64,000 nucleotides of DNA from Dipteris shenzhenensis (GCA_047967505.1 CM106538.1); one strand, 5' to 3'; shown: positions 34,668 to 44,926, counted from the first letter of the stretch. The notes: a model not told the origin generated them from the letters alone. Numbers and translations: made by a program.

Positions 34668-34869
34668 TCTTGTTTCTATTCATATCAACCTACAATCTAA
34701 TTTCTGGGTGATTTACCACATTCTTGAACAGTATTAATTGAAAATGTAAGAAGAAGGATGGAGCTGAGTGAAGACATTGGGACATCAAAAATCCAATGGA
34801 TGGAAGAAATAAATGTTGAAAAACATTGAAACCAATCTAGAATTCTAACCTTTTTTTTCCTTTTCCATG

Positions 34870-35240
34870 CTGATTGAGTTGCACTGGTAAATCTCCTGCT
34901 CTTTCTCTAGCTTGAACTTTGCACTCTAGGTAACCTGGAGATCTGGCAGTACTGTCTTCAGGCAGGTTGCAGTCTGGATGGAGTGTGCTGGGTAGGAAAG
35001 GATCAGAGAGAAGGAAATGGAAGATGCGAGGGTCGTGGCAGGGATGAAAGATTGGGATCCAGGGGAGGGAAAAGTGGTTATGGTATTGATGATGAAATCA
35101 TGAATGGCACAAGTTCCAAGGAATAAAGTGTACTTTCACACGTGTCAAATTTCAAACTCCAAGAGATTTGGGTCCCATCCACACGTGTGAAAAACGACTA
35201 CATTCCACACGTGTGGGATTTAGTGATTCTTTAATTCTAT
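34870..35240. promoter_or_regulatory. shared divergent promoter region with three CACGTG palindromes
   Basis: Between the start of the reverse-strand acidic-protein gene (34868) and the first plus-strand exon of the histone-Ulp1 gene lies about 370 bp. It contains ACACGTGT three times, with CACGTG cores at 35139, 35182 and 35208. CACGTG is the G-box bound by plant bZIP and bHLH factors. Nearness to both genes suggests joint control; this is inference. Confidence 0.6.
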
Positions 35241-35641
35241 TTGCACTTATTTGTGGTATCCTGTTTTAGACCTCTTGCCCTCCAGTCTCTGCTCTCTTGC
35301 CTCCCTACCTCCATACTCTGCAGCATCAACATCTTGTTTAGTAGCACAGGTTCATCCTCAGCACAGATTACTCCTCAGCAGCACAGCACATCCACAGATA
35401 GATTCCAGGTCAGTAACAATGGGTTCTCCCCTTAGTCTCTGCAATCTTCTTGCCTAAAATAGAAAAAATACATCCTGCATGGAAATGCATAGACTCAAAC
35501 CAAGACAGAGAAATCACTGTAGGAATGCAGATCTTAAAGTGTGATATTTGCATGTGATCTTCTTGCATAAACTCCATTCATACTACTTGGTTGGAGAAAC
35601 ATAGAAATCACTGTAGGAGTGCACCAGCATGTCATTTCAAA

Positions 35642-35712
35642 AATTTGCAGCAAAATGCGATGTGGACCTGTTTGAAATTCCAAACTGCTCATATTGCATT
35701 TTATTGCAAATT
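35642..35712. repeat. 72-bp hairpin repeat, copy 4
   Basis: Same stems with a different loop (TGTGGACCTGTTTGAAATTC). It lies in intron 1 of the divergent histone-Ulp1 gene. Confidence 0.88.
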
Positions 35713-35880
35713 TCTCTATTTGGCTTCTTCCACCCCTGTGATTGCCTTTTCTTTGTTAGAACATGTTCTGGTTTTGTGACTTCCATAGCCGTAATCTTCT
35801 TGCATAAACTCCATTCATACTGTATTTGGTTGGAGAGACATAGAAATCACTGTAGGAGTGCACCAGCATGTCATTTCAAA

Positions 35881-35952
35881 AATTTGCAGCAAAATGCGAT
35901 GTGGACCTGTTTGAAATTCCAAACTGCTCATATCGCATTTTATTGCAAATTT
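35881..35952. repeat. 72-bp hairpin repeat, copy 5
   Basis: Copy 4 and its flanks repeated 239 bp downstream with few changes. Confidence 0.88.
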
Positions 35953-36039
35953 CTCTATTTGGCTTCTTCCACCCCTGTGATTGCCTTTTCTTTGTTAGAA
36001 CATGTTCTCCATGTCTGTGATCTCTTTCCAATCCTTTGT

Positions 36040-38158
36040 ATGCAGTTTTTCAGAGTGATTGCAAGAACCAAGTCAACTGCAAGGAAAGTTGGCAAAGGAC
36101 CAGCTCTTGCAGCAACAGCAGCTGGGGCAGGTACCAAGAAATTTAGTGTGCCTCCAAAGGGAAGAGCTGCACATGGCAGGAAGGGTAAGCCAATGAGCTT
36201 GCTCAAGCAAAAGGCCAAAAGATTGAATAAGGGTGCAGGTGTGCTAAGGGAGATAAGGAGGCAACAGAAAGCTATAGGCTTTGCAATACCCAAAGCACCC
36301 TTTCAAAGACTGGTGAGAGAAATTTGTGACAGTTGGAACCTTGGGTTCAGGTGGAATAGAACTGCCATTCTTTCCTTATAGGAAATGGCAGAGGATTACT
36401 TGGAGAAATATTTTGAGGATGCAATGCTTGTAGCAGCCCATGCTCACAGGGTGACTTTGATGGCCAAAGACTTCAACACTTTGTCCAGAGTGAGATGGAG
36501 GTATGACAAGCTGGTTCATCCTGTGGAATGGCAGGACATCAAAATGAGAGATATATTGCTAATTCCACCTACAAGGAAGTTGAAGGTTGATGAGGTAAAG
36601 GTTGTTGAGGTAACACACTCAAAGAACACCAGAGGGAAGGCTGCTTATGAGGACTCACTGAAGCAGCAAATAAAAGAAACAAAATCTGTTATAGATGTGG
36701 AGACTGGAAAGAAGGAGCTACAGATACATAGAAGGTTGAAGGAGCTGGGCCCTGATGTAGTTGTACATATTGAGGATGAAGTTTCAATCAATGATTTTGA
36801 TTTGACAAAACAATGCTTAGCAGCATTGGCTAATAAGAATGAGTATTGCTCAGATACTATCATTCTTGCAATGCTCTAGTAAGTGTCTATAAATTTTACA
36901 TTTTTTGCAAATCAATCCTCCTTGTAACTCCTTTATAACCTACCCTAATTATTTTCTGATCCTATCCAGCATGATGAGAAGCTGGCTTCACCCCTTTGTA
37001 CAACATACAGTCCATAATGTTGATCCAGCCATTTCTTCTAAATTAAGAGATGCAAAGGAGACTCCCATGAGTATTTCCAGCTGGTTCAAACACTGCAATT
37101 TTGAAGTAATTGATGTTTTGCTACTTCCATACCATAGCAGGTATGTGGGCGACTACTTCTTTTAAGATTCTTCTTTAATATTGGGAACTCTTGTAGCCTT
37201 TCATTTTCTTATTCTTTTTTCCTTATGCAGTGACCACTGGAGTTTTGTATCTATTGACATCCAGCAGAAGCAATGCTTTCTATTCAACTCTCTAAAAAAC
37301 ACACACAGAGAGCTGAAATTGTAAGTGTTGTGTGTGCTTTTTGAACTTAAAACTTCATTATTTTGATACCATACTAACTAAATTATACATATTGCAGTTG
37401 TATTAGAAGGCTATTAGATGCATTGGATCACTGTCCTCCAAATGTCTCTCTTTTGGATTCAATAGAGCCAATAAGTCTAGAGGTAAAAAGTCTATTAAAT
37501 GCTATGTCTTTGAACTTATTGAATAATTTTGTTTTGTGCTGATGCTCACAGTTTCTAACATTTTTTTCTAACTGTACAGACACCACAACAAAATGATTCA
37601 AGTAGCTGTGGATGGAGGGTGCTGATCAATGCAAAATATATACTTTCAAGCTACTTTGAGAAGGAACAGACAGACCTGGTAAGGAAAAATACTTTTCATT
37701 TAGCTTGAAGATAATTCATAATGATACAAAGTGTTCTAAATTATCCTCTGCCATTGCAGATGAAAGAGGATAGCTTTAGCCCCAACTATGTACATAATTT
37801 TAGAGCTCATACAATTTGGAGGTTTTTGAGCTATGCCTCCCCCAAACCTATTGTACCAGCTACTGTGGATCTAGGTGAAAGCTCTAAAGTACAAGAAGGT
37901 GTCATACACCTTGATCCCACAGATGAAGCACCTAATGCTGAGGACCAGAAGCCATAGGAGCAATCACAGAGTGCTGAGGAGGAGCAGACACAGGAGCAAA
38001 GACCTGCTGCTGATGTTGAGGAGAAGGTGGAGAAGCAACAAAGAGAGGCTTCTGGGGCAGTGGAGGAGACAGGATGGAGCACAGACAGGATGGAGCAACA
38101 GAGAGAAGATCCTCCAGAAAATGTAGAGCAGCCTCTGGATGAAACTGTACATAAATAG
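36040..38158 (+). pseudogene. histone H3-like domain fused to Ulp1/C48 cysteine protease-like domain
   Basis: Exons 36040 (or acceptor at 36046/36054)-36878, 36970-37140, 37231-37320, 37398-37482, 37580-37678 and 37760-38158; all five introns are GT-AG and keep phase. N-terminal part: ARTKSTARK matches the H3 tail (K4 and K9 present), then LREIRRQQK, PFQRLVREI and, after the H3 loop, EDYLEKYFEDAMLVAAHAHRV-TLMAKDF, covering all histone-fold helices. A linker of about 100 residues follows. The protease part has DHWSFVSIDI (His 37235), QCFLFNSL (Asn where family has Asp) and TPQQNDSSSCGW (Gln and Cys, 37607). Two in-frame TAGs: 36379, exactly at H3's conserved Gln before the long helix, and 37955, before a 66-codon Glu/Gln-rich tail. 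Start unresolved: upstream exon ending 35408 is in phase with MWYP...DSR (ATG 35251) or with ATG 35241. Confidence 0.8.
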
Positions 38159-38261
38159 AAAATGGATGTCAGAAATATGTTCTACAGATTCAGCTAAACA
38201 GTTCTGTACAAAATCTTACTTGATTGAATACAAAACCTTTCTTTATGGAGTCGGTGTTATC

Positions 38262-39682
38262 TCAATTTTTAAATTTTCTATGTCTTTGCATTTTATTGAG
38301 CTCTCTCTTCTTCTGAGTAACTACAAAAAAGCAATATGAATTAGAGTGGTAAATTAAACTAATAGCAATGCTTAATGAGACTAGGATAAATCAGATGGTG
38401 TACCTTTCTATTGTTGTAGATAAATAAAAAGTCGTTTGAGATAGAACCTTCAGTCTCAAACAGAATGTCACTGCGCAATTGAGCTAGGGAGCAACATTCT
38501 CTTAATGAGATATTGACTAGCACATCACCATTCTCAACAACATCAATATCAATAAGTTTATTTTCTGCACCAAAAGACTCTTCATCTTGATCCATTGGGA
38601 CAAGCTTTGTGCCTAGCATTCAACTGCGCTTGTAATAAAAAGAGAAAATAAAATTTTGTGATGCAACCATGTACTTTAGTTGCATAGAAGGTTAGACCAC
38701 CTCACAAAACACTGAACTACATGTCTTCTTATCCCAACCTTTATCCAAAAATTGTGGCATGCATGCCGAATTTGTTGCTTTAACTGTGAACATTGTTTTT
38801 GAAACCTTCACTGGAAAGGTATTAAACAAGTCTACAAAAACTGTGAGAGGCATGCACAAAGAAATTGTTACTATCCTAGTGGCAATATTGGGCCTCAGAG
38901 CTTTCTGTACTTCTGTAAAAAGCTTCGCCCTATATGCCTCTGTAACACTAGAATGTGGGTGAGGCCAATCCACCGAATTCCACGCCGGAAGGTCTTGTTT
39001 TATTAATACACCATGTGTGTTAGCTTTGTCCAGCAACTGATAAAAATGTTCAGTAAAAAATATACCCGATTGAGCTAGCTCTGTTGCACATCGACCTTGG
39101 TATTGTTGTTCTCCTATCGATCCATGCAGAACATCTATAAATCCCAGAATACAATCGATGTTTTGCCATGTCTCATACGATAAAGGATATAAATCTGAAA
39201 TAAAACAACACAAGAATGTCAATAAGCTAAGAGAGAAAGCTTCATCTTAAAAATCCATACACCTCATGAAGAAAAAAACCACAATAGAAAAATATACAAT
39301 TAGGCCTGTGTTGTGGAAGATTTTTTGGATAGTCTCGCAAGACAAGTTCTTTATGCATGTACACGTGCTGAATCAAAACTTCTTTCACGGATATCTTCCC
39401 TTTGGTGATTTTAAAATCTCGTACTCTTCCCTTCCACGATGCCAAGAAAATGTTTTTTGTCTGGGGTCTTTTTCTTTTGCTAGGTTGCATGAGCACCCAT
39501 GCTCCTTTCGAAACACTAAGCCTTTCCCAAGTTCCTTCCGTTTTGACTGTACTTGAATTCTCTACCGACGAAATAGAAGAAGCAGGTCGACGGGGTAAGG
39601 ATGTTTGGTATAATTCTGCCTTCGTAGCATTATCATCCACAGAGCGTCTTCCACAAGAACGGCCGTGGTTTTGGTTCACCAT
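38262..39682 (-). CDS. unknown transposon-encoded protein, four exons
   Basis: ATG 39682 (MVNQNHGRSCGRRS). Exon 1 to 39263; exon 2 39194-38706 (DLYPLSYETWQNIDCILGF to TCSSVF); exon 3 38612-38404; exon 4 38320-38262 (basic tail LLRRRELNKMQRHRKF, stop TGA). The junctions exon 2-3 (donor GTGAGG) and 3-4 keep phase; the exon 1-2 junction does not with the obvious sites, and a homopolymer T run just before it may hide an indel. The N-terminus is Ser/Arg-rich; the middle has WERLSVSKGAW and KGRVRDFKITKGKISVKEV. The C-terminus (VLVNISLRECCSLAQLRSDI...DFLFIYNNRKLLRRRE) is reminiscent of a ubiquitin-like fold, which is speculation. I know no family. Confidence 0.5.
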
Positions 39683-40141
39683 GGAGATTTTCTGAATCTG
39701 TAACAATAGCAAAGTAATGTAACTAAGATAACAATTTGAAGTTTCAAGAAAGAGAAAGTGGGCAAACAGACAGTTGACGAGAAACATCTTAGTCTACGCC
39801 AAACAGGATCAAGGGAGCAGTTTTGGAAAAGAAAGGCTGTTGCATAATGAGGCAATGGTGTAGAATGGTAGACCTTTCGCACGAAAGGCGGCACAACATT
39901 TGAAAATTCAAAGGAAGGTGGAAGCGGGAAGGATCTTGTCAGATAAAATGTCAGTTTAGATTCTATCTTCTTGTCCAAAGATCTTCTGAGAATAAAAAAC
40001 CAATCTCCACATTAATGTAGCACGCTTGTACTTACATAAAGTATTGTTTCTTTTTTCTATTTTCTTTTATTTTCGTGAATTTTCAACGGTACGTTGGCCT
40101 TCTATTGATTGGTTAAGAGCTTATTTTTCCAAACCGTAAAA

Positions 40142-40172
40142 GGCCCCAAAATGAGCTCCCTTTTTTCCTAAT
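40142..40172 (-). repeat. right terminal inverted repeat
   Basis: Read inward on the minus strand: ATTAGGAAAAAAGGGAGCTC and on to GGGGCC. This copy differs from the left one at positions 7 and 17. It is flanked on the right by GGC, as the left end is on its left. Confidence 0.85.
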
Positions 40173-41164
40173 GGCTTCTCGGGTGTGACATGTGACTCCT
40201 CTGTTAACTTACGAGTTGCTTTGGGTCTCTCGCTCTTGTCATCATGCGCGATGATTGTGTCCCACTGAGCCTTGGCCTACTTAGCTTCCCATTCTCTGGT
40301 GCTACATGTTTCATCCATCTGGCTTGATTCACCTTGGCCCTGTGCCAACTTTTCTTTTCATGGTCATGGCTAAGAATTTCGAGAGAGGGAGGCGGCGGGT
40401 GTGGGGGTCTAGTTGGATCGGTTCCTGGATCAAAGCTCGGGCCTTTGCCATGAGGCCAAGATCATCGCTTGGTAATGGCCAATTTTCCATATGATATATA
40501 ATTGGCATGAATAACATTGGGTTGCCAATCTTCTGATTATGTTTTGTGCAGGCTATCTTCAGCTTCTTAAAAAAGTAGTTTGCCCAATTGGTGAGTTGCT
40601 ATTGGGGCTAGTGGAGTGTGGCCAAATGGGTCAAAGTAATTGCATTATGGTGGTCTGGTGATAGGTCCACCTTGGTGAGAAAGCATAGTAACCGTGGGGG
40701 TTTGATGAAGTTGGGCTTTTGGAGATCTTCAAAGGGAATTCCACCCTTGTATTAACGGATGAAGTAATCCAATAGGCCCTGTAGATTTTTGTTGAGTAGT
40801 TGAAAATTCTTGAATGGCTCAGTATGAACCAAGAGTTGAAATCCACGCCAAACCGTTGCTTGATGTTCAATGTAAACATGATCTCTTGCCTTCTATAGTC
40901 TTCAATGAATGTGCTATTTGTATCGACGTTGCAATTTGTTATAAACTATGACACAAGTTAGTAGGGGATCTTGGTAGTGATCGTACTTAAGCTCAAGGCC
41001 TCTAAGTATGGTCAGACTTCCAGATCTACGGGGCATCTATAATACTTGGCACTATGGTATGTGACTTTGAAGCTGGAATCATCCTTATATTTGAATTTAG
41101 AGTGCACCACGACTCCACCCAAGACCTCGATCCATTGTGAGCCCAAGGATGTGGCAAATAAGCG
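40173..41164 (-). pseudogene. decayed coding-like DNA, unidentified
   Basis: Minus-strand segments in one phase (41120 to about 40560) read SQWIEVLGGVVVHSKFKYKD, then after isolated stops IMFTLNIKQRFGVDFNSWF and FPLKISKSPTSSNPHGYYAF. Composition looks protein-derived, but I recognise no domain. Probably a dead element. 40173-40560 shows nothing identifiable. Confidence 0.3.
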
Positions 41165-41729
41165 TGCAACTAAACAACCTATGCGGTTGTTGCTATTGTA
41201 AAAAATCGAGCGTCGATCTGGGGGAAGAGATACTATCAACGAAAGTGCTTTCTGTCGAGACTCTGTTGTGTCATGTCTTATGGGAGATTCTATCAACAAA
41301 AAGAGGGCTGCAACTAAACTAAAGAGACTCTAGACCTGTTTCACTATTTTTGAAGTTGCTCGTTTACTATTTTAGAAGTTGCTAAGGTATAGAACAAGAG
41401 GCACAAGGTGCCGGGCACACTGCCCTTAAATATTAGTGCAGTGCGCCCGACAATGCCTCGCGCCCAACAGTGCCTCTTGTTCTATACCTTGGCACGTTGT
41501 GCCTCTTGTTCTATACCTTAGCAACTTCTAAAATAGTAAATGAGCAACTTCAAAAATAGTGAAATAGGTCTGGAGCCTCTTCTACAGCCCTCTTTCGGTT
41601 GATAGGATCTCCCATAAGACATGACACAATAGAGTCTCGAGAGAAAGCACTTTCATTGATAGTATCTCTTCCCCTAGATCGACTCTCGATTTTTGCAGTA
41701 GCAGCAACTGCATAGGTTGTTCAGTTGCA
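41165..41729. repeat. foldback element, arms about 230 bp
   Basis: TGCAACTAAACAACCTATGC at 41165 pairs with GCATAGGTTGTTCAGTTGCA ending at 41729. Pairing continues inward through CGATCT, AGAGATACTATCAA, TGTGTCATGTCTTATGGGAG and ACTATTTTAGAAGTTGC to AAGGTATAGAACAAGAGGC. The roughly 120-bp loop contains a further inverted copy of the last motif. There is no coding capacity, so a non-autonomous foldback or MITE-like element is likely. Confidence 0.88.
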
Positions 41730-42490
41730 GATTCCTTGCTTCCTTAGGTTTGGGGCCCAGATTTTGGGTGCTCTCTCTCCTCGCTACGTGTCAATCTGCA
41801 CAGACTGTGTGCAAGTCCTCGTTACATGTTTGCAGATTGCGTGTCGCCTTTCTCCCCTAGCAAATTGTGTGCAAACTGTGCACATTGTGTGCTCAAATTG
41901 TGGAAACGCGTCACCACCCCCAGTCTATTCCATGTTGGCAGTTGGCCCCTCCAGTTTGCCCAATATTTAATGCTTGCCACAAGGCGCTCCTACGCCTACC
42001 CAAACCGCACAATTTATTTTCCTTCATTCCGCCACGTGGTGACTCCACACCATCCTTCATCATTTGCCACGCTTGTTTGCCCTCGCGGAGCCACATGGCA
42101 TTTGGCGCAACATTTAGTACGTGGTTCTCTTGCCGAGCCTATCTGCCAATCTACCATCCTACGACGACATCGCCATGTGTCCATGCCAACCGTTACTTCT
42201 AGGCCCCACGTAGGAGATGCGCTGCCACCTCGCCTTGCAATGCACCACGTCGTCTGCTTCATCAGACAATCTGTGCTTACACAAGCCACGTCCATGTCTA
42301 GGTTCTCTCTCTACTTCTCCAGAGCTACTCCTCCCCCTGAACCTCCCTCCCCCTAACCTCTCCTCTCTCCCCAAACCTCGCGCAAGCCTCCTCTTCTCCC
42401 CGAACCTCACGCGAACCTCCTTTCTTGCCCGTATGGGATTTACTGACTTTAGGAATATAAGAGAAGATTATACGATTCCATTTTAGTCTT
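41730..42490. other. C-rich stretch, no gene recognised
   Basis: Open plus-strand frames (for example 41826-42356) reflect a C-rich, stop-poor composition. No domain is recognised. Several CCACGTGG/CCACGTAG-like words occur. It could be a former 5' untranslated region or exon, but nothing supports this. Confidence 0.35.
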
Positions 42491-44925
42491 CCCCAAATGA
42501 GCATCTCAGCAAAAAATGCTTCGACAATCTATTTGATAGGGGCAACGCACCTCATAAAATAAAAAGAATGTATCACAATATTAGCAAAGCTACAACATGG
42601 ACAAAAACTTCTCAACGTGAAATTTTAAAAGTCATGTATAATGTAAATTAGAGGGCACATAGTTGGGGTGGTAATCTCATGCTTGTGCCCACTCTTTCAC
42701 ATGGATGACCTGTGTAGATGGATTTGTGATTCAAACAAAGCAATAGTGTATAGACGAGATGGCAAGCATCTGTGTGGTAGCCCTTTACTTGTCCACCTAA
42801 TTGGCATTTGTACTATAAAATTGTAGGGTCCACCACATGACTCATCATAGAGATTGCATGGAAATCAATGCGAGAGGTACCACACACAAACAAGGCTGAA
42901 TGCAAGAGAGGAGGGGAGGGTGAGAGGAGGAGCACGAGGAAGAGGAAGGGGAGGGAGAGGGAGGGCTCAGCGCAAGGGAGGGAAGGGAGTAGAGATGGTA
43001 GGAGGGGAGGCGACGCCGGTTAGAGTCTAAGGGGGAGGGCAAGCATGAATTAAGCATAGGTTAATTCAGAATTGCATAAATCGCACATAGGTTAATTGTG
43101 AATAAGACGCGCAATGGATTAATTAATTAAGGCAAATAGGGAACATATACAATTAGGGAAGTATGTATATTAGTGTGCACCTGCAAGCATGCACACGAGC
43201 ATGCACATACCGTGTTGCACTTGCACATGTATGAGCATCTAAGTCCTTCGTACCAAGTTTTTGTCACTATGTATGGAAGTTGAGAGTAACCTCAACCATG
43301 AGGAAGGCTACACATAAAGAAAAGGCCTAAATTAGGTTTGAAGTAAATGAGACAAATACCTGGCTAGAGCTCTATGCTAAAATTTCGATATCACCAAATC
43401 TTGTGTGGCACAAATTCATGCCTTAGTGGTGAGTACAAATCGCCTATGTGCATATGAAAAATAGCCCCTTGGACATGATGGTCATGCATCTATGCTAATT
43501 TTCAACACTGTATCTTTCATAGTCCACACACACACGCAGACAATATATATATAGGAAAATACGTAATGCATGTAGACGACCTCACATTTGCATGCACCAA
43601 AAAAACACACATATGTAGTCATGCACACATGAGAAGCATTGTTCGTGTCTCTCATGCACCTTGCCATGGACACCAAACTTGTGATAACAGCAAGTGGCTC
43701 TAATAATTTCACCTCTATCAAGCCCAAACGTTCGCCCAATGGGAGAGCTTTGAATTAAGCCTTTCTATCAAGCCCAAACGTTCGCCCAATGGGAGAGCTT
43801 TGAATTAAGCCTTTCTATAGACCATATGTTTGCAAAATTCTAATTCCGATTTCAATGCCCATATACACACACAATCTTGTAAATGTTTATTCCTCATGGA
43901 GGTAGCAACCCCCAGCATGTATACACACCCCATCATGTGAAAGTATTCTCTCTCAAATATCTAACACAAAGCAGGCCGAGAACAGCCTTCTGTAGTCCGC
44001 AAGCATGACAGGCTGGAACCATGAACTGGCCTTCGCCTCAGACGAATGGAAATACCTGCAAAGTTAAAATGATATTTCATGAACACTCAGACAATACCAT
44101 CATACGAGGGTAAATACCTGCAAAGTTAAAAATGATATTTCATGAACACTCAGCTTTGCTTTACATCTCAAATGCTATGTCCCCCACCTGATGGATCATT
44201 GAAACATGTATGGACTCATTGATATATTGCAAGCCAAAGCACTATTTTAAAGCTTTGACAAAAGGCCATGTGTTGGACTTTGTATCCCTGCTTTAGTCCC
44301 ATTGCTCCATTTTGCATCTCCTTCAGGACAACTGGGAGGAACATCAATTGCTGGCGAGCAATTGAAGAACCCATGTGGCTGCAATCACCACCACACCACA
44401 AGACAACTGAACACTTCTCTCTATGCTTCCTTCAAAAAGCAGGTCCATGCTACAATGAATGCATTATGCAAAGATAGAGTTTATGCAAATCAGTAGGCAA
44501 AACACATGTCCAGTTTCCCCCTAGGATGAGCTCTTAATTCCATTGTTCAAGGACATCAGAAGCCAGGCTTGTAAAAGGCGTGGTGGTAAAGAAGTAGCAA
44601 TCCAGAGAGAAAGTACTTTCCATACACATACCACCAGCATGATTATACACATACCACCAGCATGAAGCCAATCCTTTCCACAGCATGACAGGCTAATGAT
44701 TATACACATACCACCAGCATGAAGCCAATCCTTTCCACAGTAGCATGACAGAGAGAAAGCTAATGATTATACACATACCACCAGCATGAAGCCAATCCTT
44801 TCCACAGGCATGACAGGCCAGTCCTCTAATCGTGGCACATGAGTGATTCCAAAGACATACCTGTCAAGACCACAAATATGCATACACATTAGTTGACAAG
44901 AAGCCGTCAGGGAAAATAACAAAAT
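42490..44925. repeat. non-coding DNA with several short tandem duplications
   Basis: Three local duplications: a 50-bp unit twice at 43714-43813 (TCTATCAAGCCCAAACGTTC start); a roughly 65-bp unit twice at about 44050-44155 (ATACCTGCAAAGTTAAAA start); and a block at about 44637-44815 with the phrase ATTATACACATACCACCAGC-ATGAAGCCAATCC repeated three to four times with variable spacing. A purine-rich tract lies at 42900-43040. No gene is recognised. Confidence 0.7.
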
Positions 44926-44926
44926 C

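Larger units (their letters stand above)
32290..34868 (-). pseudogene. unknown acidic protein gene, four exons, two frameshifts and an early stop
   Basis: Exon 1 34868-34850 (MEKEKK), intron 34849-34085, exon 2 34084-34010 (AGSQAPPFKRKFDFSAA), intron 34009-33906, exon 3 33905-32936, intron 32935-32848, exon 4 32847 onward. The first two junctions keep phase. In exon 3 the frame must change near 33660 and near 33300. Features: a basic KKKRLEQSAD motif (possible nuclear localisation), a Glu-rich acidic stretch EEEDTSEAEEKED, then DDHSLLALETMFDPVEAL, and a C-terminal MSGLAHYIHDLGSAKILIYH region. TAA at 32434 is followed in phase by 47 codons of highly charged lysine-rich sequence to TAG at 32290, so the TAA looks like a lost CAA. 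I recognise no family. It is divergent from the histone-Ulp1 gene with a shared promoter. Confidence 0.6.
28850..40172. mobile_element. large multigene DNA transposon (11.3 kb) carrying transposase-like, histone H3-Ulp1 and two unknown genes
   Basis: 31-bp terminal inverted repeats with two mismatches bound the region (28850-28880 and 40142-40172). Both read ATTAGG-A/G-AAAAAGGGA inward and share CTCATTTTGGGGCC. GGC flanks both ends (28847-28849 and 40173-40175), a possible 3-bp target duplication. Inside are four spliced genes in +, -, +, - order filling most of the length. The lead gene has spaced D, D, CxxC and E residues like an RNase-H-fold transposase. Ulp1-type proteases are known passengers of several plant and fungal DNA transposon groups (some MULEs, CACTA and KDZ elements). 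A histone H3 in such an element is unfamiliar to me. Superfamily not assigned. Several genes carry stops or frameshifts, so this copy is probably non-autonomous. Confidence 0.75.

Noticed and set aside
35629-36030. N-terminal 130 codons open upstream of the H3 part, in the same phase
   Set aside because: This segment includes two copies of the hairpin repeat and is better explained as intron 1, which begins at the donor at 35409 and ends at an acceptor near 36045 or 36053.
41826-42356. 176-codon plus-strand frame
   Set aside because: The region is C-rich with overlapping open frames in several phases and no recognisable domain.
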